From DASXMT01 sp963812965 (GTDB lineage Bacteria; Actinomycetota; Acidimicrobiia; Acidimicrobiales; RAAP-2), in contig CAWEXG010000011.1 of the NCBI GenBank assembly GCA_963812965.1, forward strand, positions 131,294-195,293: DNA of 64,000 nt, in the 5' to 3' direction. Positions 1-9,207 of this stretch are shown here, piece after piece (position 1 is the stretch's first letter; every line of letters begins with the position of its first letter). The translations under genes were made by a program, and so were the position numbers. A model generated the notes under the pieces. It ran no database searches. It was not told the origin of the DNA and saw only the letters and a list, made by a program, of their open reading frames with translations.

Positions 1-363
1 CACGGTCAGGGTGTCGTTGGCGTTCGGGTGGATCATGTCGTAGAGGTCGGCGACCTTGCGGTCCTCGTCCCCGATCAGGGGGAAGTTGAAGGCCGCACCC
101 TGGGTCTCCTCGATGTCGCCGGCCCACTTGCCGTGCGAGTGCACGTCGTCGACGGACAGGCCGATGAGCTTCGTGTTGCGCTTGTCGAACTCGGACTTGG
201 CCTTGGAGAAGGCACCCAGCTCGGTCGTGCAGATCGGGGTGAAGTCCTTCGGGTGCGAGAACAGGATTCCCCAGCTGTCACCGAGGTACTCGTGGAAATT
301 GATGGTTCCCTCGGTCGTGTCTGCCGTGAAATCGGGGGCGGTGTCGCCCAGACGAATAGCCAT
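1..363 (-). CDS. 1-Cys peroxiredoxin (AhpC/TSA, Prx6-like), C-terminus outside window
   Basis: This is a thiol peroxidase that would reduce peroxides in the cytoplasm. The first 121 residues are present and the gene runs off the left edge. The peroxidatic motif is HPKDFTPICTTELG, with catalytic Cys45 and the conserved Thr42 three residues before it; the CTTE form and the later HPNAND stretch resemble the Prx6 (1-Cys) branch. The start is the ATG read from 363, which has an AGGAGG ribosome site about 8 bases upstream. It is divergent from the HAD gene at 545. Whether a resolving cysteine lies in the missing C-terminus cannot be seen, so the 1-Cys assignment is family inference. Confidence 0.9.
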   Translation of the reverse strand, partial: MAIRLGDTAPDFTADTTEGTINFHEYLGDSWGILFSHPKDFTPICTTELGAFSKAKSEFDKRNTKLIGLSVDDVHSHGKWAGDIEETQGAAFNFPLIGDEDRKVADLYDMIHPNANDTLTV

Positions 364-544
364 GTGATGCTCCTCCTGTGTGCTGTGAGCGGGTTTGTGC
401 GCCGGATCGGTAGTAGAGACCCAGCGTAGACGATTCCGCTCGTATTGTCGACCGGAGAGGTCAAGTTTCCAGCTGGGACGAGGTTCTGCGAGAATCACCA
501 CTCGTGTGGACTCTCGCAGATGAGCCCGGCAACAGTGGGGAAAC

Positions 545-1294
545 ATGAGCGACATCGCCGCCTTCGATTTCGACGGAACGCTCACCACCGGTGGCAGCGT
601 GTTCGCCTTTCTCACCGCCGTCCGGGGACGTCGGACGGTCCTGGCTGCCACCACGGCGCTGTCCTGGCGCCTGGCTCACGCTGCCGTGGCCGGTGGTGAG
701 GTTGCCGACCGTACGAAGGAGATGCTCTTCGTGCGGGTCTTGGCCGGGGTGAGCAGTGAGCAACTCGCATCGACATCTACCGACTTTGCCGAGCATCACC
801 TGGCCAGCAAGGTGCGTGACGACGTGCACCGGCGTTTCGAGTGGCATCGTCAACGCGGGGACCGTATCGCCATCGTGTCGGCATCCCCGGAGTGCTACGT
901 ACGAGCGATCGGAGCACGCCTGGGCGCCGACGAGGTGATCGCCACACGGCTCGAGACCACGCCGGACGGGCACCTGACCGGTCATTACGACGGCCACAAC
1001 TGCCGTGGCGAGGAAAAGCTGCGCCGCTTACAGGCATGGATTGCAGAAAGCGATCGATCGAACCAGGTCGCAGAAAGCGACGGATCGGGCCTGCTCGCAG
1101 CAAGCGATGGATCGAACCAGGTCGACAAGAAAGATCCCCCACCCCGGCTCTGGGCCTACGGCAACAGCCGAGGTGACCTGCGGATGCTCTCGGCAGCGGA
1201 CATAGGGATCGATGTGGGCCGGCTGGGTTCGATCGGGCGTCTTCGGGCCTTCAGCAGGCTCGGCGATCTTCGATCAGCCGAGATGACGCCGTGA
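545..1294 (+). CDS. HAD-superfamily hydrolase, IB-like (phosphoserine-phosphatase-like)
   Basis: A 249-residue HAD phosphatase. Motif I (FDFDGTLT) is at residues 8-15, a SASPE motif II is near 118, and motif IV (YGNSRGD) is near 208. These place it among HAD-IB proteins, which act on small phosphorylated substrates or lipid head groups; the substrate is not visible. Just before motif IV lies a 27-residue hydrophilic insert built of three 9-residue repeats (1043-1123), which is unusual for the fold. The start follows a GGGG-type ribosome site. The stop overlaps the likely start (GTG at 1291) of the next membrane protein, so the two may be translationally coupled. Confidence 0.85.
   Translation: MSDIAAFDFDGTLTTGGSVFAFLTAVRGRRTVLAATTALSWRLAHAAVAGGEVADRTKEMLFVRVLAGVSSEQLASTSTDFAEHHLASKVRDDVHRRFEWHRQRGDRIAIVSASPECYVRAIGARLGADEVIATRLETTPDGHLTGHYDGHNCRGEEKLRRLQAWIAESDRSNQVAESDGSGLLAASDGSNQVDKKDPPPRLWAYGNSRGDLRMLSAADIGIDVGRLGSIGRLRAFSRLGDLRSAEMTP
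1043..1123 (+). repeat. 27-bp tandem repeat, three copies, inside HAD gene
   Basis: Three adjacent 27-base units (1043-1069, 1070-1096, 1097-1123) encode imperfect 9-residue repeats of the type AESDxSNQV. The period keeps the reading frame. The units differ from one another by substitutions, so the array is not brand new. Confidence 0.9.
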
Positions 1295-1430
1295 TCGAGG
1301 ACCTCGACGTCACCACCTCCACCAACTCCCACAACGAGGCGCGGCAAAACGGGAACGGGCCAGGCGTCGTTGGCGTGCCCACATCTTCGCTCCCACCGGT
1401 GACGGATCGACTCGGCGTCGGGCATCAGAC

Positions 1431-3743
1431 GTGGTGCGACTTACTCTTGCTGTCATCGCTCTGGTGGTGGGCACGGTCATCATCCGGGCCAACTCACACC
1501 CCGAGCTCTGGGTCGAACAACTGCTCCACCCCTCACCTGATGGCGTCAAGTGGGTGATCACGGCGGTCTGGTACATCGGATCGCTCGGGGTGATCATCGG
1601 ATTGGTCCTCATCGCCCTGGTGGTCCGCCATGCCGTCCTGGCCCGAAATGCAGCGATCGCCGGCGCCCTGGCTTGGGTCAGCTGTGGTGTGGCCGGCTGG
1701 CTCCTGGGTAGTGATGGCGGACGACCACCCGCCGAGGCATTCCACGACGTGAACCAGGGGTACCCGCTGGCTCGCGTCGCAGCCACGGTGGCCGTCGCGT
1801 CGGTCGCGCTTCCGTACCTCAACCGAACGTGGCATCGGATCGTCGTCATCCTGGTGGTGGTGGCTTCGGTCTCCACCGTGATCAACGGCGCCGGGCTTCC
1901 ATTCAACGTGCTGGTCAGCCTGGTGATCGGTTGGGGTGTCGCCGCCGGTGTCCATCTGATCTTCGGTTCTCCCGTAGGCCTGCCGTCCGTCTTCGAGGTC
2001 GGCGACTCCCTCGCCGACCTGGGCATCGACACGTCAGAGCTCGTCCCCATCACCGATCAGCTCTGGGGGGTATCACGGTTCACGGGGCACACCACGACGG
2101 GCCAAGCCGTCGATGTCTCGGTCTACGGACGTGACGCTTCCAACGCACAGCTCCTGGCCAAGGTGTGGCGGTTCCTGGTGTACCGGGACTCCGGGCCGAC
2201 CCTGCAGCTGACCCGGCTCCAGCAGGTCGAGCACGAGGCATACCTCACGCTGTTGGCCGACCACGTCGGCGTCGTCACCCCAGCCGTGATCGCCTCGGGC
2301 ATCGGCGGCCCCCACCACGATGCCCTGTTGGTCACCGAGGTCCCGCCCAGTCGACCGTTCAGCGAGCTCGAGGGTGACGACCTGTCCGACGCCAACCTCG
2401 ACGCCGCCATTCAGTCCGTGCTGCTTCTCCGCGATGTTCAGATCGCCCACGGGGCGATCAGCACTCGAACCGTGCTGCTCGGGAACGACAGCACGGTCGA
2501 GCTGAAGGACTTCCGCTGCGCGTCGTCCGGGGCGCCAAACAGGCGGCTCGACCTCGACCTCGCCGGGATCTTGGCCACGTGTGCCCTGGTAGTAGGGGAA
2601 GATCGGACAGCCGCCGCCGCACACCGGGTCCTCGATAGCACCACCATGGCCGCCGTCCTGCTGTGCCTGCAGCCCGGGGGACTCGACCCCGTTCTGATCA
2701 AGGCGCTCCATCACGACAAGGAGCTCCTGAAGTCGCTTCGGGAACACTGCGCGACCGAGGCCGGGATCGAAGTGCCGGAGCTCACGGAGCTGAAGCGAGT
2801 GAGCATCGCCAACCTGGTTCTCATCGTGGGGTCGATCATCGGGATCTGGGCACTGGTCGGCGTGCTCGTCGACGTGTCCAGCTCGTTCAACACCATCCTG
2901 GGGGCGGCGTGGGGCTGGGTCGCCGTGGTGTTCGTGCTCGGCCAGCTGCCCAATGTTGCCAATGCGTGGTCTCTCAGCGGGGCCGTTCCCGGGGACGTCC
3001 CCATCGGCGCCCTGATCCAGCTGCAGTTCGCCAACAATTTCACCGCACTCGTCGGGGGGACGATGGGCACGCTGGCGATGAAGATCCGGTTCTTCCAGAA
3101 ACGCGGCTACGCCGCAACAGTGGCGATCAGCGCCGGCGTGCTCGACAGCACGGTGAGCTGGGTGGTGAAGGGGGTGCTCTTCCTGGTCTCGTTGCCGTTC
3201 GCCCTGGGATCCCTGCACTTCGCCACGAAGCAGCAGGACTCCCAGAAGCACGGCGGGCTGGTGTGGATCATCCTGGCCATCATCGTGGGGGTTGGCGTCA
3301 TCGCCGGCGTGGTCTGGTTCGTCCCCAAGGTCCGTCACCTGGCCATCGACAAGCTCAAGCCTCACGCCATCGCCGCATGGGAGAACCTGAAGACGTTGAG
3401 CCGGCAGCCGCGCAAGCTCGTGGCGGTGGTTGGTGGGAACGTCGGGGCACAGCTGTTCACCGCCCTGGCCCTCGGCGCCGCACTGCACGCCTTCGGCCAC
3501 CACCTCTCACTGGCCATGCTCTTCGTGGTGATCACCCTGGCCTCGATCGTGGGAGGGCTGTCTCCGGTGCCGGGCGGCATGGGCGTGGTCGAGGCCGGCC
3601 TCATCGCCGGCCTGTCTGCGGCAGGGGTCCCCCAGAACGTCGCGGTGGCGTCTGTGTTCACCCAGCGGCTGTTCACCGCCTACCTGCCGCCCATCTGGGG
3701 TTGGTTCACCCTGATGTGGATGCGGCGCAAAGACTTGATCTGA
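1431..3743 (+). CDS. Membrane protein with kinase-like domain and C-terminal YbhN/AglD2 flippase-like domain
   Basis: The 770-residue reading frame begins with several membrane helices (about 1-190). A soluble kinase-like domain with lipid/RIO-kinase flavour follows (about 200-430; note HGAISTRTVLL and VELKDF). The last part is a C-terminal LPG_synthase_TM/YbhN domain of about seven helices ending in the conserved SPVPGGMGVVEAG loop. Actinobacterial relatives are thought to act in lipid or lipid-linked sugar translocation. The GTG at 1431 is only the first start codon in this frame. Upstream codons in the same frame read RRRASDVVRL, a plausible family N-terminus, while a coupled GTG at 1291 lies in another frame. 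One base is probably missing between about 1340 and 1395, so the true start is probably 1291. Confidence 0.85.
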   Translation: MVRLTLAVIALVVGTVIIRANSHPELWVEQLLHPSPDGVKWVITAVWYIGSLGVIIGLVLIALVVRHAVLARNAAIAGALAWVSCGVAGWLLGSDGGRPPAEAFHDVNQGYPLARVAATVAVASVALPYLNRTWHRIVVILVVVASVSTVINGAGLPFNVLVSLVIGWGVAAGVHLIFGSPVGLPSVFEVGDSLADLGIDTSELVPITDQLWGVSRFTGHTTTGQAVDVSVYGRDASNAQLLAKVWRFLVYRDSGPTLQLTRLQQVEHEAYLTLLADHVGVVTPAVIASGIGGPHHDALLVTEVPPSRPFSELEGDDLSDANLDAAIQSVLLLRDVQIAHGAISTRTVLLGNDSTVELKDFRCASSGAPNRRLDLDLAGILATCALVVGEDRTAAAAHRVLDSTTMAAVLLCLQPGGLDPVLIKALHHDKELLKSLREHCATEAGIEVPELTELKRVSIANLVLIVGSIIGIWALVGVLVDVSSSFNTILGAAWGWVAVVFVLGQLPNVANAWSLSGAVPGDVPIGALIQLQFANNFTALVGGTMGTLAMKIRFFQKRGYAATVAISAGVLDSTVSWVVKGVLFLVSLPFALGSLHFATKQQDSQKHGGLVWIILAIIVGVGVIAGVVWFVPKVRHLAIDKLKPHAIAAWENLKTLSRQPRKLVAVVGGNVGAQLFTALALGAALHAFGHHLSLAMLFVVITLASIVGGLSPVPGGMGVVEAGLIAGLSAAGVPQNVAVASVFTQRLFTAYLPPIWGWFTLMWMRRKDLI

Positions 3744-3774
3744 TCGAGCCGGTACAAACACCGCCCGTCGAGTC

Positions 3775-4954
3775 TCAGCGCCCTCGGGCCACCACCGTCT
3801 CGACGAACCGTGCATACCGGTCGACGATGATCGGCCACCGAAAGTGTCGGTCGACATACGACCTTCCCAGGCTCCCGAGGGTGGCACGCAGATCGTCGTC
3901 GACCAGGAGCCGATCCACGATCACCTCGAACTCACCGTACTCCCCGAACGTCACGCCTCCCCCCGATCGCCGGCAGTGCTCGCTGGTGGCGGCGCAGGCG
4001 GCGTTGACCACCACCGGCGTGCGGGCGCTCCACGCTTCCGCCAGCACCAGGGAGAAGGCTTCCCACGGGGACGGGGACACCAGGGCAACGGCGTGACGGA
4101 GCAGCTCCCACTTGACGTCGTCGTCGACCGGCCCCATGACGGTGATATCTCGATGGGGAGCCGGTGCATCCACCACCGGGCCGGCGAAGATCAGCCGGAG
4201 GGGACCGGGACGGCGTTCTTTGTAAGCAGTGAAGAGATCAGCCAGGAGCCGGCTGCCTTTATGGCTGTCGACACGTCCCAGGCACAGCAGGTACGGCTCA
4301 GTGGGCCGGACCGTCGTCGCTGGTGCTGCCGCCGTCCTGGTCCGGATCGTCCACCCCCAGACCCAACAGGAGCTGGGGATGGGTGGCGACGGGGAAGGTG
4401 CGTTGGACCAGTTCTCGTTCGGCCGTGGTCTGGAACACGAGGCCGTTGGCAGCGTCGAACACCCGCGGGAAGATCGGCAGGGACAACGCTGGCTCGTCGT
4501 GCGCTGCGGGGTGGAGCACCGTGGGCACCGTGACCCGGTCGATGACACGGACCGTCGGGTAGTAGAGATATGGGTAGAAGACCAGTGCATCGGCAGACGA
4601 CTCAGCGGCGGCCTGGGCGAGATCAGGGCAGACGGGGCCCTGTAGGTCGAGCCATCGTTCGGCATCGTTCAAAGTGGCACGAGCAGGATCGGCGAGCAAC
4701 GCCGCCGAGAGTGGGTGGAACGAAGGCTCCCGCCCACGCTCCGACATGAAACGGTGGACCGTGACACCGTTCACCGTCTCGTCTCCAGGTGGCAATTCGT
4801 TGTCCCAAGTGACGAAGTCGCTGGCACAGGTAGTCAGCACCTCGACGGACCAGCCCTGGTGGGCAACCAGATGCTCGGCCAGGAGCCGGGCAGCGGTCTC
4901 GGCACCACCGATGATGTCGACCCCGTAGCGAGGGACGACGAAGGCGACCTTCAC
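3775..4954 (-). CDS. GT4 glycosyltransferase, type A copy 1 (one frameshift)
   Basis: A GT-B-fold, family 4 glycosyltransferase expected to add a sugar to the surface polysaccharide. It is read in two frames. The N-terminal half (start GTG at 4954, VPRYGVDIIGGAETAARLLAE acceptor-side glycine motif) ends at a stop near 4298. The C-terminal half (YLLCLGRVDSHKG, then EAFSLVLAEAW, the E-x7-E donor motif) continues in the neighbouring frame. The intact paralogue at 11456-12727 aligns across the break, placing one extra base at about 4300-4340. The corrected product is about 392 residues. It is the last gene of the locus, 22 bases behind another glycosyltransferase, and converges on the membrane protein ending at 3743. 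Confidence 0.82.
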
Positions 4955-4976
4955 GGCGCCAGACGGCAGCGACCGC

Positions 4977-6065
4977 TCACGCCGCGTAGGCGGACTCGAG
5001 CGCTGAGGCGAAGCTGTCTTTGACCCGCTCCAGTGAGAACGAAGCCACACGCTCGACTGCTCTCCGTGCCAGCGCGTCCCGCAACGCCCCATCGGTCACC
5101 ACTCGATCGATGGCGGCGGCGACCAACGCCGGGCTCTTCCCCGGGAGTACCAAGCCAGCCCCGTCCACCGTCTCGGGAACGGCGGTGGAGGTGTGGGCCA
5201 CGATGGGAACCTGGTGGTACATGGCTTCGAGAAGTGGCACGCAGAACCCCTCGTGGTCGGAGAGGCACAGGAACACATCCGTCGCTGCGTAGTAGGCGAT
5301 CAGCTCCTCGTGGGTCACCGATCCGGCGATCTCTACGGCATCGCTGAGGCCCAGCTCGTCGACGAAGCGCTCTATCGCCACTCGGTACTCCTCGCTGATC
5401 GCTCCTCCCACCAGTCGAAGGCGGGCCTTCGGATCGTAGAGCCGGCGGTAAGCAGCCAGAGCCTTGACCAGATCGTGCTGCGCCTTGTGCGGAGCGACCT
5501 TCCCGACGAACAGCAGCGATGCACCCCCATCGTCCCGCTCGGCGGCGAGACGAGCAGCGAGCACCGGGTCGGGTGCTCCGGCAAATTCCTCCAAGTCGAT
5601 GAGTAGCGGGACGGTCGTCGTCGACTGGTACCCGGCGACTTTGAGCTCTTGCTCGTTGTAGCGGGAGTCGGCGACGGCGAACTCGGTGACCGGGGCCAGG
5701 GCGTCGAGCTGAGCACGCCCCCAACGCACCTCTTCCCCCACGGCGGGAATCCACGGCTCGATGAGATCGGCGGGCGTGATGTTGTGGTAGTTCACGAACT
5801 TGCGCTCGCTACGGTCCCGGAAGATGTCTCCGACCCCGCTCCCGATGGAGAGCTGGTAGAGCAGCACCCGATCGGGCGCCGATCGGTCACCGAGCCGGTC
5901 CACCGGAAGCCCGAAGCTCAGTCGGTCCGGGGAGGCGTTCCCGTAGAAGATGTCCGAGTCGAACCCCCGGCTGCGGAGCAGATCGCGCAGCTGCACGACA
6001 TGACCGCCGATGGCATCCCTGCTGGCCAACGAGGGGATCACCTGGTCGATCCGTGGTTGAGCCAT
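4977..6065 (-). CDS. GT4 glycosyltransferase, type B copy 1
   Basis: A 362-residue intact GT4 enzyme. The C-terminal Rossmann domain shows LLFVGKVAPHKAQHDLV and the SDHEGFCVPLLEAM donor-binding E-x7-E motif near residue 270. The N-terminus (IDQVIPSLASRDAIGGHVVQLRDLL) is shared with the paralogues at 9208-10350 and 12724-13890. The donor sugar cannot be told. The ATG shares one base with the stop of the Wzt gene (TGATG), which indicates coupled translation in a locus for synthesis and export of a polysaccharide. Confidence 0.9.
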   Translation of the reverse strand: MAQPRIDQVIPSLASRDAIGGHVVQLRDLLRSRGFDSDIFYGNASPDRLSFGLPVDRLGDRSAPDRVLLYQLSIGSGVGDIFRDRSERKFVNYHNITPADLIEPWIPAVGEEVRWGRAQLDALAPVTEFAVADSRYNEQELKVAGYQSTTTVPLLIDLEEFAGAPDPVLAARLAAERDDGGASLLFVGKVAPHKAQHDLVKALAAYRRLYDPKARLRLVGGAISEEYRVAIERFVDELGLSDAVEIAGSVTHEELIAYYAATDVFLCLSDHEGFCVPLLEAMYHQVPIVAHTSTAVPETVDGAGLVLPGKSPALVAAAIDRVVTDGALRDALARRAVERVASFSLERVKDSFASALESAYAA

Positions 6066-7321
6066 CAGAAGATCGAGTCGTGCGTCGGTGTGTCGAGCCG
6101 CGGCACGGCGGGAACCTCCCCCGTGTTGCCGGAGGAACGGAGACGGAAGCTGACATCGAGAGGAAGGCGTACCCGTCCCGTCGACCGGCCGGGGTTGGCC
6201 ACCTCGAACTGGGTCACCTGGTCCTTCCAGTCGTACACCGCCGTCTGGCTCAGGCTCCGGACTCCCACGCTGACCGAGTAGGTGCCGTCCAGCAGCGGGA
6301 CCTCGGCGAAGTCGAACCGCACGGTGCCACCACCGACCGGCACCTCCATCTGGTAGGTGGGGTCGTCAGGATCGGAGGCGTAGACCAGCTCGCTCCGGTC
6401 GTCGTAGATGGCGATGGTGGCGATGGCATCAGGAACGGGAGCAAGGCTGTCCAGCTCGGCGGTTACGGTGAGCGACTCGCCCGGGTAGAGGTGAGGACGG
6501 GACCCGCTCCCCCCGTGCTCGGCCTGGACGGTCCCGATGGCAAAGACGTTGGAACCGCTGCCGGTGTCGCTGGCGGTCTCGTTCATCCCCACGCCCAACA
6601 GATCAGCAAGGAACACCCGGATGCCCTCGCCTGGTTCGTCGACAGTGATCACCTTGCCGTGGTTGATCACCATCACCCGCTCACAGTTCTGGCGGATCAC
6701 ATCGGTGGCGTGAGAGACCACCACGATGGTCCGGCCCTCCTGCTGGAACCGCTTCACGTGGTCGAGACACTTGCGCTGGAACGCCGCGTCGCCCACGGCG
6801 AGGACCTCGTCGACCAGGAGGACGTCGGGTTCCACGTTCACGGCCACGGCAAAGCCGAGCCGGACGTACATACCCGACGAGTAGTACTTCACCTGGTTGT
6901 CGATGAACTGCTCGAGCTCGGCAAAGGCCACGATGTCGTCGAACCGGCGCTCGATCTCGGCGTGCGACAGCCCGAGCAACGACCCGTTCATGTAGATGTT
7001 GTCCCGACCGGAGAGCTCTTGCGCCATACCGGCCCCCAGCTCCAACATGGCAGCCAGGTTGCCCCGTACCCGTACTTCGCCCGAGGTCGGCTTCAGGATG
7101 CCGGCAACACACTTGAGCAAGGTCGACTTTCCCGAGCCGTTCCGTCCCAAGATCCCGAAGGTGGTCCCCTCGCCGATCTCTACGTTGACATCCCGCAGAG
7201 CCCAGAACGCCTCAAAGGGCATCCGGCCGCCGTGGACCACCCGCTCTTTGATGGAGGTGTACTTCTCGTTGTACAGACGGAAGCGCTTCGAGAGGTCGGA
7301 GACCTCGATGGCATTGGCCAC
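6065..7321 (-). CDS. wzt: Polysaccharide ABC transporter ATP-binding subunit with C-terminal Wzt-like domain
   Basis: The 418-residue ATPase energises export of a completed polysaccharide through Wzm. Walker A (GRNGSGKST) is at 59-67, the variant signature YYSSGMYVRL at 148-157, Walker B (DVLLVDEV) at 167-174 and the switch histidine at 205, as in the Wzt/TagH/RfbE group. Residues from about 240 to the end form a beta-rich extension resembling the Wzt C-terminal carbohydrate-binding domain, which in known systems recognises the capped chain end. The methyltransferase-like genes upstream could supply such a cap (inference). It follows the permease gene by 3 bases. Confidence 0.92.
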   Translation of the reverse strand: MANAIEVSDLSKRFRLYNEKYTSIKERVVHGGRMPFEAFWALRDVNVEIGEGTTFGILGRNGSGKSTLLKCVAGILKPTSGEVRVRGNLAAMLELGAGMAQELSGRDNIYMNGSLLGLSHAEIERRFDDIVAFAELEQFIDNQVKYYSSGMYVRLGFAVAVNVEPDVLLVDEVLAVGDAAFQRKCLDHVKRFQQEGRTIVVVSHATDVIRQNCERVMVINHGKVITVDEPGEGIRVFLADLLGVGMNETASDTGSGSNVFAIGTVQAEHGGSGSRPHLYPGESLTVTAELDSLAPVPDAIATIAIYDDRSELVYASDPDDPTYQMEVPVGGGTVRFDFAEVPLLDGTYSVSVGVRSLSQTAVYDWKDQVTQFEVANPGRSTGRVRLPLDVSFRLRSSGNTGEVPAVPRLDTPTHDSIF

Positions 7322-7324
7322 GGG

Positions 7325-8392
7325 CTACAGCTCCTCAGCGAAGTTGCCTTCGAGCCTGCCGAAGACGACCAGGGACAGCAGGAAGAGCCCGAAGACCACG
7401 ACGAGCTCGATCCCAAGACCAGCGGCATAGAAGCCGATGCCGGAGTGGGGCAGGATATTTTCGAGTGTCCCCTTCGTTCCCGGCGGAGAACCGGGCGGCA
7501 CGTAGTAGTAGTGGGTCTTCCCATAGACGGCCCGCTGAAACGTCATGGCGATCGGGGTGATCGGGTTGATGATGAAGTACACGTACAGCAGGTGGTAGTG
7601 GCGCAGTTTGGGGGCAACGGTTCCGTAGGCGTACACGATGGGGGTAGCCCAGAACCACGCCATGAGCAGTACCTCGGTCAGGTGCTGGGTGTCCCGGAGG
7701 TAGACGTTCACTGCCGACAGGAAGACGCAGAAGGCGCTGGCGAAGACGATCAACACCACGAACGCCAGCGGGAGCAGCAGTAAGAACTCGTAGTCGGGCT
7801 TCAGGCCGAACGCCACCAGGACGATGAGCATCACCACGCATTGGATGGCGAACAAGAAGATGGCCACGCCCACCTGGGCCAGAGCCAGGAGCTCCCGTGG
7901 GAACGCCACCTTCTTCACGATGCCGGCTCGGCCCACCACGGCGCCACACGCCATCATCGACGCGTTGTTGAACAGGTTCCACACCATGAGACCGCAGAAC
8001 AGCCAGATGGCGAAGAGCGGGATCGTGCTACGGCTGATCACCCTGAAGATGACGTAGTAGATGGCCAGCACCAGTGCCGGGTTCAACATCGACCAGAAGT
8101 AGCCGAGGATCGACTCCTTGTACCTGACCTTGAGATCGGTTCTGATGAACAGCATCAACAGCTCCCGCTGCTGCCAGATGGCCTTGAGACGGGAGAAGAG
8201 CTGAATGTCCGCGCTGACCACGGACACCTTGGTGTTCGGTTGGCGAGGCGGGAAAGGGTTTCCGTGGCGATCGTGCAGGACGGCAGGACGGTTGTCCCTG
8301 CCCTCACCTTCGATGCCCGTGACGACTTCGGTGGCCGCCTCTCCTGGCTCTCCTGGGGCGGAGGCCGTCGGCCCCGCCTCGCGGATGCTCAT
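7325..8392 (-). CDS. wzm: Polysaccharide ABC-2 type transporter permease
   Basis: A 355-residue inner-membrane permease of the ABC-2 polysaccharide/polyol-phosphate family. A hydrophilic N-terminal tail of about 75 residues, longer than usual, precedes the amphipathic segment (LLMLFIRTDLKVRYKESILG), which is the hallmark of Wzm/TagG proteins. About six membrane helices follow. It pairs with the adjacent Wzt ATPase. Its ATG overlaps the clpP stop by 4 bases (ATGA), so translation is probably coupled to clpP. Confidence 0.9.
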   Translation of the reverse strand: MSIREAGPTASAPGEPGEAATEVVTGIEGEGRDNRPAVLHDRHGNPFPPRQPNTKVSVVSADIQLFSRLKAIWQQRELLMLFIRTDLKVRYKESILGYFWSMLNPALVLAIYYVIFRVISRSTIPLFAIWLFCGLMVWNLFNNASMMACGAVVGRAGIVKKVAFPRELLALAQVGVAIFLFAIQCVVMLIVLVAFGLKPDYEFLLLLPLAFVVLIVFASAFCVFLSAVNVYLRDTQHLTEVLLMAWFWATPIVYAYGTVAPKLRHYHLLYVYFIINPITPIAMTFQRAVYGKTHYYYVPPGSPPGTKGTLENILPHSGIGFYAAGLGIELVVVFGLFLLSLVVFGRLEGNFAEEL

Positions 8393-9144
8393 TTCCCAGC
8401 GGCCTCCGCGGTGGCCTTGCCATTCTGGAGGACGTCCTTCTGGATCACCTCATCGATGAAGCCGTACTCCTTGGCCTCGTCGGCGGTAAACCACCGGTCC
8501 CGGTCGGAGTCGGTCTCGATCCGCTCCACGGGCTGGCCGGTGTGAAACGAGATCCGCTCAGCCATCATCCGTTTCAAGTAGATGATCTGCTCAGCCTGGA
8601 TGGCGATGTCTGCAGCCTGCCCCTGCATCGACCCCGACGGTTGGTGCATGAGGATCCGGCTGTGCGGAAGTGCGAAGCGCTTGCCCGGCGTGCCGGCGCA
8701 CAGGAGGAACTGGCCCATGGATGCAGCCAGGCCCACACAGGTGGTCCGGACGTCGGGCCGGACATACTGCATGGTGTCGTAGATGGCTAGGCCGTCGGTG
8801 ACCGAGCCCCCAGGAGAGTTGATGTACACCGAGATGTCCCGTTCGGGGTCTTCTGCTTCCAAAAGGATCAGCTGCGAGCAGACCAGGTTGGCGGTGTCCT
8901 GGTCGATCGCCGACCCGATGAACACGATGCGCTCTTTGAGTAGTCGCCTGAAGATGTCAGCACCAGCACCGATATCACCCTCAGGCCCGGCGGCAACGGT
9001 GTTGGGAGCCGAGGCCACGAAGGACGGTGCCGGAGGAACCGACGCAGCGGGAACCGAGCCGAACGAAGAGGAGGTCAGAACACCAGACCTGCCAATCACG
9101 GCTGTTGGGGAGAGTCGTTGGGCGTCGCCACAGATGTCGTCCAT
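8389..9144 (-). CDS. clpP: ATP-dependent Clp protease proteolytic subunit
   Basis: This is a ClpP serine protease. The catalytic triad is Ser142 (GLAASMG), His167 (LMHQPSG) and Asp216 (DRDRWF) in this frame; the His-Asp spacing of 49 matches E. coli ClpP. The protein is 251 residues, about 50 longer than normal, because of a low-complexity Ser/Ala/Pro N-terminus. No good ribosome site precedes the ATG at 9144, so the true start may lie downstream, near residue 50-60. The neighbours are unusual: it sits between a glycosyltransferase and the Wzm permease instead of beside clpX or tig, and overlaps wzm by 4 bases. It may be one of several clpP paralogues. Confidence 0.93.
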   Translation of the reverse strand: MDDICGDAQRLSPTAVIGRSGVLTSSSFGSVPAASVPPAPSFVASAPNTVAAGPEGDIGAGADIFRRLLKERIVFIGSAIDQDTANLVCSQLILLEAEDPERDISVYINSPGGSVTDGLAIYDTMQYVRPDVRTTCVGLAASMGQFLLCAGTPGKRFALPHSRILMHQPSGSMQGQAADIAIQAEQIIYLKRMMAERISFHTGQPVERIETDSDRDRWFTADEAKEYGFIDEVIQKDVLQNGKATAEAAGK

Positions 9145-9207
9145 GAGGCCAGAGCCTACCTGGTCGATCTGCCGAACCGTTGCAGCCCTGCGGCGGTCCT
9201 CCTGATC

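Noticed and set aside
2073..3503. A 476-residue minus-strand open frame inside the YbhN-like gene
   Set aside because: The plus-strand product has membrane helices and a conserved family loop; the antisense product is charged and patternless.
6053..7783. A 576-residue plus-strand open frame opposite wzt and wzm
   Set aside because: It is the mirror of ABC-transporter genes whose Walker and signature motifs are on the minus strand; high GC leaves antisense frames open.
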